A stretch of 64,000 bases of DNA from Mycobacterium sp. (GCF_004298145.1 NZ_SCRH01000006.1:1-64000); one strand, 5' to 3'; shown: positions 47,056 through 56,725, counted from the first letter of the stretch. The notes: generated from the sequence alone by a model not told the origin. Translations and numbers: made by a program.

Positions 47056-48132
47056 CTACACGTCGCTCGAGTAGCGGATCCCGCCGTCGGGAATCGAGAC
47101 ACCGGGCCACACCCGGGCGCCGCGCAGCAGTTCGCACCGCGCGCCGATGTCGGCGCCGTCGCCGATCACCCCGTCGCGGATCAGGGCCCGCGGACCGATG
47201 CGCGCACCGAATCCGATGATCGAGCGCTCGATCACGCTGCCGGCCTCGACCTTGGCGCCGTCGAAGATCACCGCGCCGTCCAACCGGACGCCGGGCCCGA
47301 TCTCCGCGCCCCGCCCCACCACGGTGCCGCCGATCAGCACCGCGCCCGGCGACACCGCGGCACCGTCGTGCACCAACTGCTCGCCGCGGTGGCCGTGCAG
47401 GGCAGGCGACGGCGCGATGCCGCGCACCAGATCCGCCGACCCCCGGACGAAGTCCTCCGGGGTGCCCATGTCGCGCCAGTAGCTGGCGTCGACGTAGCCG
47501 CACACCTTGACGCCCGGATCGGAGAGCAGCGCGGGGAACACTTCGCGTTCCACCGAAACCGCACGGCCGCGCGGAATCCGGTCGATCATGGCGCGCGAGA
47601 ACACATAGCAGCCGGCGTTGATCTGGTCGGTCGGGGGATCCGGGGTCTTCTCCAGGAAGGCGGTGACGCGGCCCTCCTCGGTGGTCACACAGCCGAACGC
47701 CCGCGGGTCGCCCACCCGGACCAGGTGCAGGGTGACGTCGGACTCCTGGGCGGAGTGGAAGTCGAGCATCTGGTGCAGGTCGGCGCCGGAGAGCACGTCG
47801 CCGTTGAACACCATCACGGTGTCGTGCCGCAGATGGTCGGCGACATTGGCGATGCCGCCGCCGGTGCCCAGCGGCCGCTCCTCGGTGACGTATTCGATCT
47901 GCAGGCCCAGCTTGGAGCCGTCACCGAACTCCGCCTCGAAGACGGCGGCCCGGTACGACGTGCTCAAGATGACGTGCTCAATGCCCGCGGCGGCGACCCG
48001 CGACAGCAGATGGGTGAGGAACGGCAGTCCCGCGGTGGGCAGCATGGGCTTGGGCGCCGACAGCGTCAGCGGCCGCAGCCGGGTGCCCTTGCCGCCGACC
48101 AGGATCACGACGTCGACTTGCGGAGTTCCCAC
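47056..48132 (-). CDS. manB: Mannose-1-phosphate guanylyltransferase (GDP-mannose pyrophosphorylase)
   Basis: 358 residues: N-terminal nucleotidyltransferase domain with ILVGGKGTRLRPLTLSAPK and VFNGDVL, and a C-terminal left-handed beta-helix with hexapeptide repeats. It forms GDP-mannose for mannosyltransferases, completing the route begun by manA and pmmA. The gene lies two bases after wbbL1 on the same strand, in a manB-wbbL1-rmlD cluster. Orthologue of Rv3264c; older annotation as RmlA2 (dTDP-glucose) is the alternative. Confidence 0.92.
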   Translation of the reverse strand: MGTPQVDVVILVGGKGTRLRPLTLSAPKPMLPTAGLPFLTHLLSRVAAAGIEHVILSTSYRAAVFEAEFGDGSKLGLQIEYVTEERPLGTGGGIANVADHLRHDTVMVFNGDVLSGADLHQMLDFHSAQESDVTLHLVRVGDPRAFGCVTTEEGRVTAFLEKTPDPPTDQINAGCYVFSRAMIDRIPRGRAVSVEREVFPALLSDPGVKVCGYVDASYWRDMGTPEDFVRGSADLVRGIAPSPALHGHRGEQLVHDGAAVSPGAVLIGGTVVGRGAEIGPGVRLDGAVIFDGAKVEAGSVIERSIIGFGARIGPRALIRDGVIGDGADIGARCELLRGARVWPGVSIPDGGIRYSSDV

Positions 48133-48133
48133 C

Positions 48134-49024
48134 TCAGTGTCGCCCTTCTGCCGGTTTCCGCCGGGCGGATGCGCGGACCGCGTTGCGCACCATCAGGCGG
48201 GAACGTACCGCCAACGAGGCGCGCAGCACCCAGCGCAGCGGCGCACGCAACCACCCGGCGTGCCGGTCGGCCAGAAACATATACGTGCTCTTGTGGTGGG
48301 CGGCCAGGTGGCTGGCCGGGTCCCCGCCGGTGGAGTGGCCCTTGTGGTGCAGGACCTCCGCCGACGGCACGTAGATGGAAAGCCAGCCGGCCTTGCCGAG
48401 CCGGTCGCCGAGGTCGACGTCCTCCATGTACATGAAGTAGCGCTCATCGAACCCGCCGATCTGGCCGAACGCCGACCGGCGCACCAGCAGGCACGACCCC
48501 GACAGCCAGCCCACCGGCCGCTCGCTGGGCTCCAGCCGCTCCTGGCGGTACGCCGCCGACCACGGGTTGGTCTTCCAGAACGGCCCGACCACCGCGTGCA
48601 TGCCGCCGCGGATCAGGCTCGGCAGGTGGCGCGCCGACGGGTACACGGACCCGTCGGGGTCGCGGACCAGCGGGCCCAGGGCACCGGCGTGCGGCCAGCG
48701 CGACGCGGCGTCCAGCAGGGCGTCGATGCTGCCCGGGCCCCACTGCACGTCGGGGTTGGCCACGATCACCCAGTCGTCCTCGCGGTCGAGCCGCGTGACG
48801 GCGCGATTCACCGCGGTCCCGTAGCCGAGGTTGGCTCCGGTGTGAAACAGCCGCACGTTGGGGTAACGATCGACCGCCGCCTGCGGGGTGCCGTCGGTGG
48901 AGCCGTTGTCGGCCAGCAGCACGCACACCTCCCGCTCCGTGGCCAGCGACAGCGAGGCCAAAAAGCGCTCCAGGTGCGGACCCGGTGAGTAGGTCACCGT
49001 CACGACCGGCAGGACGTCAGTCAC
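48134..49024 (-). CDS. wbbL1: Linker rhamnosyltransferase WbbL1
   Basis: Adds L-rhamnose from dTDP-Rha to GlcNAc-PP-decaprenol, forming the linker between peptidoglycan and arabinogalactan; essential in mycobacteria. 296 residues, GT2 fold with VTYSPGPHLERFL, LLADNGSTDG, the ANPDVQWGPG metal motif and GGFDERYFMYMEDVDLGDR. The GTG start overlaps the rmlD stop by eight bases. A basic C-terminal tail follows. Orthologue of Rv3265c. Confidence 0.95.
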   Translation of the reverse strand: MTDVLPVVTVTYSPGPHLERFLASLSLATEREVCVLLADNGSTDGTPQAAVDRYPNVRLFHTGANLGYGTAVNRAVTRLDREDDWVIVANPDVQWGPGSIDALLDAASRWPHAGALGPLVRDPDGSVYPSARHLPSLIRGGMHAVVGPFWKTNPWSAAYRQERLEPSERPVGWLSGSCLLVRRSAFGQIGGFDERYFMYMEDVDLGDRLGKAGWLSIYVPSAEVLHHKGHSTGGDPASHLAAHHKSTYMFLADRHAGWLRAPLRWVLRASLAVRSRLMVRNAVRASARRKPAEGRH

Positions 49025-49931
49025 GCGTCGAGGGTAACGGTCGATCGGCCGCGGCACCGTCTCCAGAGGCCGCCAGTGCCGCGACAAGCGCGGGGCGCCA
49101 GGGCCGCAGCGGGCGCAGCCCGGCCGCCGCGGACTGACCACCGGACAGCGCGGAGTAGGTGGGACGCGGCGCCGGCCGGGGAAAGTGGTCGGTGCTGACC
49201 GGCCGCACCCGCGCCGCGTCGGCGCCGCATTCCTCGAAGACGGCGCGGGCCTGGTCGAATCGCGAAACCGCGCCCTCGTTGGCGGCGTGCAGGATCGGGC
49301 CGGGCACGCGATCGTCGACGATCTGCAGCAGCGCTGCGGCCAGGTCGCCGACGTAGGTCGGGGAGCCGGTCTGGTCGTCGACCACATCCACCGGGCCATC
49401 CCCGGCGGCCAGCCGGCGCATGACGGCGACGAAGTCCTTGCCGGTGCCGCCGGTGTAGACCCAGGCGGTGCGGACCACTATGCCTTCCGACGCCTCGGGC
49501 AGCGCCGCCAGGACGGCCTGCTCCCCCGCGGCCTTGCTGCGGGCGTACACACCCTGGGGCGCGGTCCGATCGCTGGGCTCGTAGGGCCGCGGCGCCGCGC
49601 CGCCGAAGTCTCCGTTGAAGACGTAGTCGGTCGACACGTGGATCAACTGGGCGCCGACCCGCGCGCACGCCCGCGCGATGTGCCCGGGACCGGCTTCGTT
49701 GACGGCGAAGGCGCGCGCCTCGTCGGTCTCGGCGCCATCGACATCTGTGTATGCCGCGCAGTTGATCACCACGTCACCGCGCTGCACGATCCGCTCGGCG
49801 GCCGCGGGGTCGGTGATGTCGAACTGCGACGACGTCAGCGGCAGGACGTCACGGCCCTGAGTTGTCGCCAGCGAGCTCAAATAGCCGCCCAGCTGCCCAC
49901 CGGCACCGGCGATCACGATCCTGCCCGACAT
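49017..49931 (-). CDS. rmlD: dTDP-4-dehydrorhamnose reductase
   Basis: Last step of dTDP-rhamnose synthesis, supplying WbbL1. 304 residues, the recalled length of Rv3266c. Rossmann motif IAGAGGQLGGYL, HVSTDYVFNG and the catalytic YARSKAAGE (Tyr-x3-Lys) are present. The start MSGRIVIAG is chosen by homology; an ATG eleven codons upstream is unconserved. It leads the rmlD-wbbL1-manB cluster, divergent from lcp1 across 108 bp. Confidence 0.95.
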   Translation of the reverse strand: MSGRIVIAGAGGQLGGYLSSLATTQGRDVLPLTSSQFDITDPAAAERIVQRGDVVINCAAYTDVDGAETDEARAFAVNEAGPGHIARACARVGAQLIHVSTDYVFNGDFGGAAPRPYEPSDRTAPQGVYARSKAAGEQAVLAALPEASEGIVVRTAWVYTGGTGKDFVAVMRRLAAGDGPVDVVDDQTGSPTYVGDLAAALLQIVDDRVPGPILHAANEGAVSRFDQARAVFEECGADAARVRPVSTDHFPRPAPRPTYSALSGGQSAAAGLRPLRPWRPALVAALAASGDGAAADRPLPSTRD

Positions 49932-50039
49932 GGTTCGAGTTTGGCATGGTCCGAAATGCTCCAAGAAATCGCGGGGCAGCGCGGGCCACGCCGCCGTTGG
50001 CTACCCGAGAAGCGCATGTGTCGCAAGTAATGTAATGGG

Positions 50040-51512
50040 ATGCCTGTGCAACGTGTGGTTCGTGTGATTGCCACCGTGCTGACGCTCGCAGTCGTCGTCG
50101 GCACCGGGATCGCGTGGAGCAATGTCCGGTCCTTCGAAGACGGCATCTTTCACATGTCGGCGGCCTCGCTGGGCAAGGGCGGCGACGACGGCGCGATCGA
50201 CATCCTGCTGGTCGGCCTGGACAGCCGCACCGACGCGCACGGCAACCCGCTGTCCCAAGAGGAACTGGACGCGCTGCGGGCCGGCGACGAGGAAGCCACC
50301 AACACCGACACGATCATCCTGATCCGGATCCCCAACAACGGGAAATCGGCGACCGCGATCTCGATCCCACGCGACTCCTACGTCGCCGCGCCGGGCCTGG
50401 GCAAGACCAAGATCAACGGCGTCTACGGCCAGACCCGGGAAGCCAAGCGCGCCGGCCTGGTCAGGGCCGGGGACGCCGCGGCGGACGCGGCCGCCCAGGG
50501 CACCGAGGCCGGTCGCGAGGCGCTGATCAAGACCGTCGCCGATCTCACCGGCGTCACCGTCGATCACTACGCCGAGATCGGCCTGCTCGGCTTCTCGCTG
50601 ATCACCGACGCGCTCGGCGGCGTCGACGTCTGCCTCAAAGAGCCGGTGTTCGAACCGCTTTCGGGCGCCGACTTCCCGGCGGGCCCGCAGCGGCTCAGCG
50701 GCGCGGAGGCGCTCAGCTTCGTGCGCCAGCGCCACGAACTGCCGCGCGGCGACCTGGACCGGGTGGTGCGCCAGCAGGTGGTGATGGCCTCGCTGGCCCA
50801 CCGGGTCATCTCCGGCCGGACGTTGTCCAGCCCCACCACGGTGAAGCGCCTGGAAGCCGCCGTGCAGCGTTCGGTGGTGATCTCCGCCGGGTGGGACGTG
50901 ATGGATTTCGTGCAACAGATGCAGAAGCTGGCCGGCGGCAACGTCGCCTTCGCCACCATCCCGGTGCTCGACGGCGCCGGCTGGAGCGACGACGGCATGC
51001 AGAGCGTGGTGCGGTTGGACCCGCACCAGGTGGCCGACTGGGTCGCTGGCCTGCTGCACGAACAGGAAGAGGGCAAGACCGAGGAGATCGCCTACACGCC
51101 GGCGAAGACGACCGCCAGTGTCGTCAACGACACCGATATCAACGGGCTGGCCGCGGCGGTGTCAGACGTCTTGAGCGCCAAGGGCTTTGCCACGGGTATG
51201 GTGGGCAACAACGATGGCGGGCACGTCAAGGCCAGCCAGGTTCGCGCCGCCAAGAGCGATGACCTGGGGGCGAAGGAGGTCTCCAAGGAATTGGGTGGGT
51301 TGCCGGTGGTCGCCGACACCTCGCTGGCGCCGGGGGCGGTGCGCGTGGTGTTGGCCAACGACTACAGCGGTCCGGGCTCGGGGCTTTCCGGCACCGAGTC
51401 GATCATGCCCGCCCGGGTGTCCACGGCCGGCGCGGTGGCCGCCAACCCCGACGTTCCGGCGCCGTCGCCGATCCTGACCGCCGGTTCCGACAAGCCCGAG
51501 TGCATCAACTGA
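50040..51512 (+). CDS. lcp1: LytR-CpsA-Psr ligase Lcp1 (arabinogalactan-peptidoglycan)
   Basis: 490 residues: one N-terminal membrane helix (about 8-26), the LCP domain with DILLVGLDSR, ISIPRDSYV and RQRHELPRGDLDRVVRQQ, and a C-terminal LytR_C domain. LCP proteins transfer polyprenyl-linked glycopolymers to peptidoglycan; Rv3267 (Lcp1) joins arabinogalactan. Its place beside the linker genes fits that role. The final Pro/Ala-rich 40 residues are variable. The next gene overlaps its end by 13 bp. Confidence 0.93.
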   Translation: MPVQRVVRVIATVLTLAVVVGTGIAWSNVRSFEDGIFHMSAASLGKGGDDGAIDILLVGLDSRTDAHGNPLSQEELDALRAGDEEATNTDTIILIRIPNNGKSATAISIPRDSYVAAPGLGKTKINGVYGQTREAKRAGLVRAGDAAADAAAQGTEAGREALIKTVADLTGVTVDHYAEIGLLGFSLITDALGGVDVCLKEPVFEPLSGADFPAGPQRLSGAEALSFVRQRHELPRGDLDRVVRQQVVMASLAHRVISGRTLSSPTTVKRLEAAVQRSVVISAGWDVMDFVQQMQKLAGGNVAFATIPVLDGAGWSDDGMQSVVRLDPHQVADWVAGLLHEQEEGKTEEIAYTPAKTTASVVNDTDINGLAAAVSDVLSAKGFATGMVGNNDGGHVKASQVRAAKSDDLGAKEVSKELGGLPVVADTSLAPGAVRVVLANDYSGPGSGLSGTESIMPARVSTAGAVAANPDVPAPSPILTAGSDKPECIN

Positions 51513-52240
51513 GCACGCTCAGCGGGGCCATCCTCGATCCCCTGCTGCGGGCCGACCCGGTCGGCCCGCGGATCACGTATTACGACGACGCCACCGGCGA
51601 GCGCATCGAATTGTCGGGGGTGACGCTGGCGAACTGGGCCGCCAAGACGGGCAACCTGTTGCGCGACGAACTCGGGGCCGGGCCGGCCAGCCGGGTCGCG
51701 ATCCTGCTGCCCGCGCACTGGCAGACGGCGGCGGTGTTGTTCGGGGTGTGGTGGATCGGCGCCGAGGCGGTGCTGACGGGCCCGGGCGACGTGGCGTCGG
51801 ACATAGCACTGTGCACGGCCGAGCGCCTCGACGAGGCGGACGACGCGGTCGCGGGGGGCGAGGTCGCGGTGCTGTCGCTGGATCCGTTCGGCCGTCCGGC
51901 ACCCGACCTGCCGATCGGCGTGACCGACTACGCGACCGCGGTGCGGGTGCACGGCGACCAGATCGTTCCCGAACCGCGTCCGGGCCCGGCGCTGGGCGGG
52001 CGATCCGTCGAGGAGATCCTGTTGGATTGCGAAAGATCTTCCGCGGCAAGGGATTTGACATCCGGCGACCGGGTCCTGTCCAGCGCGTCGTGGACGCGGC
52101 CGGACGATTTGGTGGACGGCCTGCTCTCGATCCTGACCGCCGGGGCGTCGCTGGTGCAGGTCGCCAATCCCGACCCGGCGGCGCTGCAGCGCAGGATCGA
52201 GACGGAAAAGGTCACCCGGGTCCTCCCCGACCCAGCCTGA
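51500..52240 (+). CDS. AMP-binding-fold conserved protein (Rv3268-like, TIGR03089 type)
   Basis: 246 residues resembling only the N-terminal part of an acyl-adenylate synthetase (RITYYDDATGERIELSGVTLANW and VAILLPAHWQTAAVLFGVWWIGA). The ATP-binding P-loop and the C-terminal lid of true ligases are missing, so adenylation is unlikely. It begins inside the lcp1 end with GTG, so it is coupled to it. Conserved beside lcp1 in mycobacteria; function unknown, perhaps a partner of wall assembly. Confidence 0.83.
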   Translation: MHQLSTLSGAILDPLLRADPVGPRITYYDDATGERIELSGVTLANWAAKTGNLLRDELGAGPASRVAILLPAHWQTAAVLFGVWWIGAEAVLTGPGDVASDIALCTAERLDEADDAVAGGEVAVLSLDPFGRPAPDLPIGVTDYATAVRVHGDQIVPEPRPGPALGGRSVEEILLDCERSSAARDLTSGDRVLSSASWTRPDDLVDGLLSILTAGASLVQVANPDPAALQRRIETEKVTRVLPDPA

Positions 52241-52432
52241 CGTACCTGGTAGCGCACTTCCGCGACCTCGACAGGTTAGGTAAACCAATGCTAATTTTCA
52301 GGGGTTAGCTGAGTGTCGAGCCGGGGGGCAGAGCTTGGATGACTGCGACGCCGGCACGCTTGGGACTCGGGCCGGCGCCAATTACGCGGTCGGTGACGCG
52401 GCGGGGGCGCCGTGTCTGGATGGCCGCGGCTC

Positions 52433-54073
52433 ATGACGACCCCCGTCTGGATCGCGGCACCGCCAGAGGTGCATTCGACGTTACTGAGCAGCGGGCCCGG
52501 GCCGGCGTCGTTGCTGGCGGCGGCGGGGGCGTGGAACACGTTGGGCGCCGAATACGCAACGGTCGCCGGGGAACTCGCCGCGGTGTTGGCCGGCGTGCAG
52601 GCCGGGGCATGGCAGGGGCCGAGTGCGGACTCGTATGTGGCCGCGCACGGGCCATATCTGGCGTGGTTGACGCAGGCCAGCGCCGACAGCACCGCAGCGG
52701 CCGCCCAGCACGAGACCGCGGCCGCGGCCTACGTCGCCGCGCTGGCGGCCATGCCGACCCTGGCCGAGCTGGCCGCCAACCACCTCGTCCACGGCGTGTT
52801 GGTGGCGACCAATTTCTTCGGGCTCAACACCATCCCGATCGCGCTCAACGAGGCCGACTACGTGCGGATGTGGATCCAGGCCGCCCTCACGATGAGCACC
52901 TACCAGGTGATCTCCGAGACGGCGGTGGCTGCAATATCCGGGACGCCGCAAACCCCGGCGCCGGTGGTGCTGAACCCGGTGTCGACATGGCTCAACTCCG
53001 TGACCAGCGCCATCCACACCGCCGAGCAGCTCGCCCAGGACGCGTCCACGCTGAACCTGACCGACCTGCAGTCGGCGTTGGCGAACACGATCCAGAACTT
53101 CAGCATCGCGGCCTTCATGCAGGACCCGATCGGCTACAGCCAGCAGACCATCGAGTCCTTCGTGGGGCAGTTCCCGCTGCTGTCGGATCTCTATTTCGGA
53201 TTCGGCGGCGACCACTTCTTTGAATTCGCGCAGAATCCGGTGGGGTTCGTGGCGAACATCATCAACAAATTCCTGGCGGATCCGATTGGTGCCCTGAATA
53301 ATCCGTTCTTGCTGGTCCTGAGCCCCGACGATTTCGCGTCCATCGGCTACAGCGTGTTTTCCCCGTTCCTTCCGGTTGCGGCCGCCCCCGTCGGCGCTGT
53401 GGGCGGCTTCGCGGGGCTGGCTCAGGCGACCGGGGTGGTCGGCGTGGGTGGACCGGCCGTCGCGCCGGTGCCGGCGCCCGCGGTGGCCGCGCCCGCCGCG
53501 CTTCCACTTGCCGCGATGGCTCCCGCTGCGGCCGCGCCGGCCGTCACCCCCGGCGCGGCCCCGGCCCCCGCCGCGCCCCCGGCGAGCACCGTCGCCGGTT
53601 CGGTGGCGCCGGCACCACCGAGCGCCGCGGCGGCGGGCTTTCCGCCTCCGTACGCGGTGGCGCCTCCCGGTATCGGCGCGGGTGAGGGGGCCACCGCCGG
53701 CGCCGCCTCCAGCGCCAAAAGCAAGGCGGCGCAGCCGGATAGCGCCGCGGCCCTATCGGGGGCGACCTCGCGGGAACGGGAACGGGAGCGGGCGCGGGAA
53801 CGGGAGCGGGCGCGGCGGCGCCGACGCGCGAAGCAGGAGGCGCACGGCGACGAATTCATGGATATGGACGTCGAGGTCGATCCGGACTGGGCCACGCCGC
53901 CGGTCACGTCGACGGTGGCATCGGAGCGCGACGCGGGCATCATGGGGTTTGCCGGGACGGTGTCGAAAGGCAGTGCCCAGCCGACCGGGCTGACCTCGCT
54001 TGCCGGCGACGAGTTCGGCGGCGGGCCGAGGATGCCGATGCTGCCCAACACCTGGGCGGCAGAAGACGGCTGA
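52433..54073 (+). CDS. PPE-family protein, PPE-PPW subgroup, PPE2-like
   Basis: 546 residues. The PPE domain starts [15 protein letters not shown] (PPE at 10-12) and holds the WxG turn AWQGPS. The C-terminus has the subgroup marks GFAGT (505-509) and PMLPNTW (535-541). Between them lie an Ala/Pro-rich spacer and, at 447-467, an Arg/Glu repeat ending RRRRRAK, followed by [10 protein letters not shown]. tuberculosis PPE2 (Rv0256c) has a similar basic stretch reported as a nuclear-localisation signal. No PE partner or ESX gene is adjacent. Start at 52433 matches family N-termini. Confidence 0.9.
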   Translation: MTTPVWIAAPPEVHSTLLSSGPGPASLLAAAGAWNTLGAEYATVAGELAAVLAGVQAGAWQGPSADSYVAAHGPYLAWLTQASADSTAAAAQHETAAAAYVAALAAMPTLAELAANHLVHGVLVATNFFGLNTIPIALNEADYVRMWIQAALTMSTYQVISETAVAAISGTPQTPAPVVLNPVSTWLNSVTSAIHTAEQLAQDASTLNLTDLQSALANTIQNFSIAAFMQDPIGYSQQTIESFVGQFPLLSDLYFGFGGDHFFEFAQNPVGFVANIINKFLADPIGALNNPFLLVLSPDDFASIGYSVFSPFLPVAAAPVGAVGGFAGLAQATGVVGVGGPAVAPVPAPAVAAPAALPLAAMAPAAAAPAVTPGAAPAPAAPPASTVAGSVAPAPPSAAAAGFPPPYAVAPPGIGAGEGATAGAASSAKSKAAQPDSAAALSGATSRERERERARERERARRRRRAKQEAHGDEFMDMDVEVDPDWATPPVTSTVASERDAGIMGFAGTVSKGSAQPTGLTSLAGDEFGGGPRMPMLPNTWAAEDG

Positions 54074-54088
54074 TGCCCCAAACAATAC

Positions 54089-54106
54089 ATATTGATATCG
54101 CAATAT
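54089..54106. promoter_or_regulatory. ATATTG-N6-CAATAT dyad upstream of pacL1-ctpC
   Basis: A perfect 6-bp inverted repeat with a 6-nt spacer in an AT-rich patch, 63 bp upstream of the pacL1 ATG. AT-rich imperfect dyads of this size are typical operators of ArsR/SmtB metal sensors. No such regulator is encoded nearby, so a distant one would have to act. Binding is inferred. Confidence 0.5.
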
Positions 54107-54168
54107 TTCGATGTTAACGTCGAGCCGACATGGGCTAAACGCTGAGACGACGAGGAAGGTTGCGGGCA

Positions 54169-54450
54169 ATGGCGGTGTACGGGCTCTTGGCGAAGGCGGC
54201 AGGGACGGTCGTCACCGGGCTGGTCGGAGTGACCGCCTACGAGGTGGTGCGCAAGGCCGTGGCCAAGGCGCCGCTGCACGAGACCGCGGTGTCGGCCGCC
54301 GAGCTCGGGCTGCGCGGCACCCGCAAGGCCGAGGAGGCCGCCGAGTCGGCGCGCCTGCGCCTCGCCGACGTGATGGCCGAGGCCCGCGAGCGTATCGGCG
54401 AGGAGGCGCCCACGCCGTCGATCGCCGACACCCACGACCACGAGCACTGA
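54169..54450 (+). CDS. pacL1: Metallochaperone-like membrane scaffold PacL1 (DUF1490)
   Basis: 93 residues, the recalled length of Rv3269. One N-terminal membrane helix (about 4-25), an Ala/Glu/Arg-rich amphipathic helix, and an acidic His-rich tail ending DTHDHEH that can bind metal. PacL1 gathers the CtpC pump in membrane patches and supports zinc resistance in M. tuberculosis. GGAAGG precedes the ATG. ctpC follows after seven bases. Confidence 0.93.
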   Translation: MAVYGLLAKAAGTVVTGLVGVTAYEVVRKAVAKAPLHETAVSAAELGLRGTRKAEEAAESARLRLADVMAEARERIGEEAPTPSIADTHDHEH

Positions 54451-54457
54451 TCGCGCC

Positions 54458-56716
54458 ATGGACCTGGCCCTGGTCTCCGACGTCGCAGACGAGGTTCGCA
54501 CGCAAGACGCTGCGCTGCAAGTGATTTCGGATGCGGCCGGACGCATGCGGGTCTCGGTCGGGTGGGTGCGTGCCGATTCCCGGCGCGCCGTGGCGGTCGA
54601 GGAGGCCGTCGCCAAGTGCGAGGGCGTGCGCGTGGTGCACGCCTACCCGCGCACCGGATCGGTGGTCGTCTGGTATTCACCCCGGCGCTGCGACCGGAAC
54701 TCCGTGCTGGCGGCCATCGGCGACGCGGCGCACGTCGCCGCCGAGCTGATCCCGGCCCGCGCGCCGCATTCCTCCGAGATCCGCAACGCCGACGTGCTGC
54801 GCATGGTCATCGGCGGCGCGGCGCTGGCCCTGCTCGGGGTGCGGCGCTACGTGTTCGCGCGGCCGCCGCTGCTCGGGCCGAGCGGGCGGCTGTTCGCCAC
54901 CGGCGTCACGGTCTTCACCGGCTATCCGTTCCTGCGCGGCGCGCTGCGCTCGTTGCGCTCGGGCAAGGCCGGGACCGACGCGCTGGTCTCGGCGGCCACC
55001 GTGGCGAGCCTGGTGCTGCGGGAGAACGTCGTCGCGCTGACGGTGCTGTGGCTGCTCAACATCGGCGAGTACCTGCAGGATCTGACGCTGCGCCGGACCC
55101 GGCGGGCGATCTCGGAGCTGCTGCGCGGCAGCCAGGACACGGCGTGGATCCGGCTGACGAACCCTTCTGGGGCCCTCGAGCCTGGCACCGAGGTACAGGT
55201 GCCGATCGACACCGTGCAGATCGGCGACGAGGTGGTGGTGCACGACCACGTCGCGATACCGGTCGACGGTGAGGTGGTCGACGGCGAGGCGATCGTCAAC
55301 CAGTCCGCGATCACCGGCGAGAATCTGCCGGTCAGCGTCGTGGTCGGCATGCACGTGCACGCCGGTTCGGTGGTCGTGCGCGGGCGCCTGGTGGTGCAGG
55401 CCCGCGCCGTCGGCAGTCAGACCACCATCGGGCGCATCATCAGCCGGGTCGAAGAGGCGCAGCACGACCGGGCGCCTATCCAGACCGTCGGCGAAAACTT
55501 CTCTCGCCGTTTCGTTCCCACCTCGTTCATCGTCTCGGCGATCACGCTGGCGATCACCGGTGACGTCCGCCGGGCGATGACGATGCTGCTGATCGCCTGC
55601 CCGTGCGCGGTGGGCCTGGCCACCCCGACGGCGATCAGCGCCGCGATCGGCAACGGCGCGCGCCGCGGCATTTTGATCAAGGGCGGTTCGCACCTCGAGC
55701 AGGCAGGCCGGGTGGACGCGATCGTGTTCGACAAGACCGGCACACTGACCGTCGGGCGGCCGGTGGTCACCAATATCATTGCACTGCATTCCGATTGGCA
55801 ACCCGAGCAGGTGCTGGCGTATGCGGCCAGCTCGGAGATCCACTCCCGTCATCCACTGGCCGAGGCGGTGATCCGCTCGACCGAGGAACGCCACATCACC
55901 ATTCCGCCGCATGAGGAGTGCGAGGTGCTGGTCGGGCTGGGCATGCGGACCTGGGCCGACGGGCGGACCCTGCTGTTGGGCAGCCCCGGGTTGCTGCGCT
56001 CCGAAAAGGTCAAGGTGTCCAAGAAGGCGTCGGACTGGGTGGGCAAGCTGCGCCGCCAGGCCGAGACGCCGCTGCTGCTCGCGGTCGACGGCACGCTGGT
56101 GGGGTTGATCAGCCTGCGCGACGAAGTGCGGCCAGAGGCCGCTGAGGTGCTGAAGAAGCTGCGCGCCAACGGTATTCGCCGGATCGTGATGCTCACCGGG
56201 GATCACCCGGACATCGCCGAGGTGGTGGCGCGCGAACTCGGGATCGACGAATGGCGCGCCGAGGTGATGCCCGAGGACAAACTCGCGGCGGTGCGCGAAC
56301 TGCAGGACGAGGGCTTCATCGTCGGCATGGTCGGCGACGGTATCAACGACGCCCCCGCGCTGGCGGCAGCCGATATCGGCATCGCGATGGGGCTGGCCGG
56401 AACCGATGTCGCCGTGGAAACCGCCGACGTGGCGCTGGCCAACGACGACCTGCATCGCCTGCTCGACGTGCGGGACCTGGGCGCCCGCGCCGTCGACGTC
56501 ATCCAGGAGAACTACGGTATGTCCATCGCCGTCAACGCCGCCGGGCTGATCATCGGCGCCGGCGGTGCGCTGTCTCCCGTGCTGGCCGCGATCCTGCACA
56601 ACGCGTCGTCGGTCGCGGTGGTGGCCAACAGCTCCCGGCTGATCCGGTACCGACTGGATGCGCCGCGCGGCGAAGCCGGGCGCAGCGGGTCGCCGCGCGT
56701 GACTGGCGCGAAGTGA
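54458..56716 (+). CDS. ctpC: Metal-transporting P1B-type ATPase CtpC
   Basis: 752 residues. TGEN (286-289), the membrane metal site CPC (381-383), phosphorylated Asp425 in DKTGT, and GDGINDAPAL are all present. CtpC exports zinc or manganese and works with PacL1. The first 25 residues are not conserved; a GTG at 54521 is the likely start in relatives. The last 18 residues (after RYRLD) are not found in M. tuberculosis CtpC as I recall it, and their DNA resembles the 54-bp dispersed repeat. Orthologue of Rv3270. Confidence 0.95.
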   Translation: MDLALVSDVADEVRTQDAALQVISDAAGRMRVSVGWVRADSRRAVAVEEAVAKCEGVRVVHAYPRTGSVVVWYSPRRCDRNSVLAAIGDAAHVAAELIPARAPHSSEIRNADVLRMVIGGAALALLGVRRYVFARPPLLGPSGRLFATGVTVFTGYPFLRGALRSLRSGKAGTDALVSAATVASLVLRENVVALTVLWLLNIGEYLQDLTLRRTRRAISELLRGSQDTAWIRLTNPSGALEPGTEVQVPIDTVQIGDEVVVHDHVAIPVDGEVVDGEAIVNQSAITGENLPVSVVVGMHVHAGSVVVRGRLVVQARAVGSQTTIGRIISRVEEAQHDRAPIQTVGENFSRRFVPTSFIVSAITLAITGDVRRAMTMLLIACPCAVGLATPTAISAAIGNGARRGILIKGGSHLEQAGRVDAIVFDKTGTLTVGRPVVTNIIALHSDWQPEQVLAYAASSEIHSRHPLAEAVIRSTEERHITIPPHEECEVLVGLGMRTWADGRTLLLGSPGLLRSEKVKVSKKASDWVGKLRRQAETPLLLAVDGTLVGLISLRDEVRPEAAEVLKKLRANGIRRIVMLTGDHPDIAEVVARELGIDEWRAEVMPEDKLAAVRELQDEGFIVGMVGDGINDAPALAAADIGIAMGLAGTDVAVETADVALANDDLHRLLDVRDLGARAVDVIQENYGMSIAVNAAGLIIGAGGALSPVLAAILHNASSVAVVANSSRLIRYRLDAPRGEAGRSGSPRVTGAK

Positions 56717-56725
56717 TCCGCAGGC

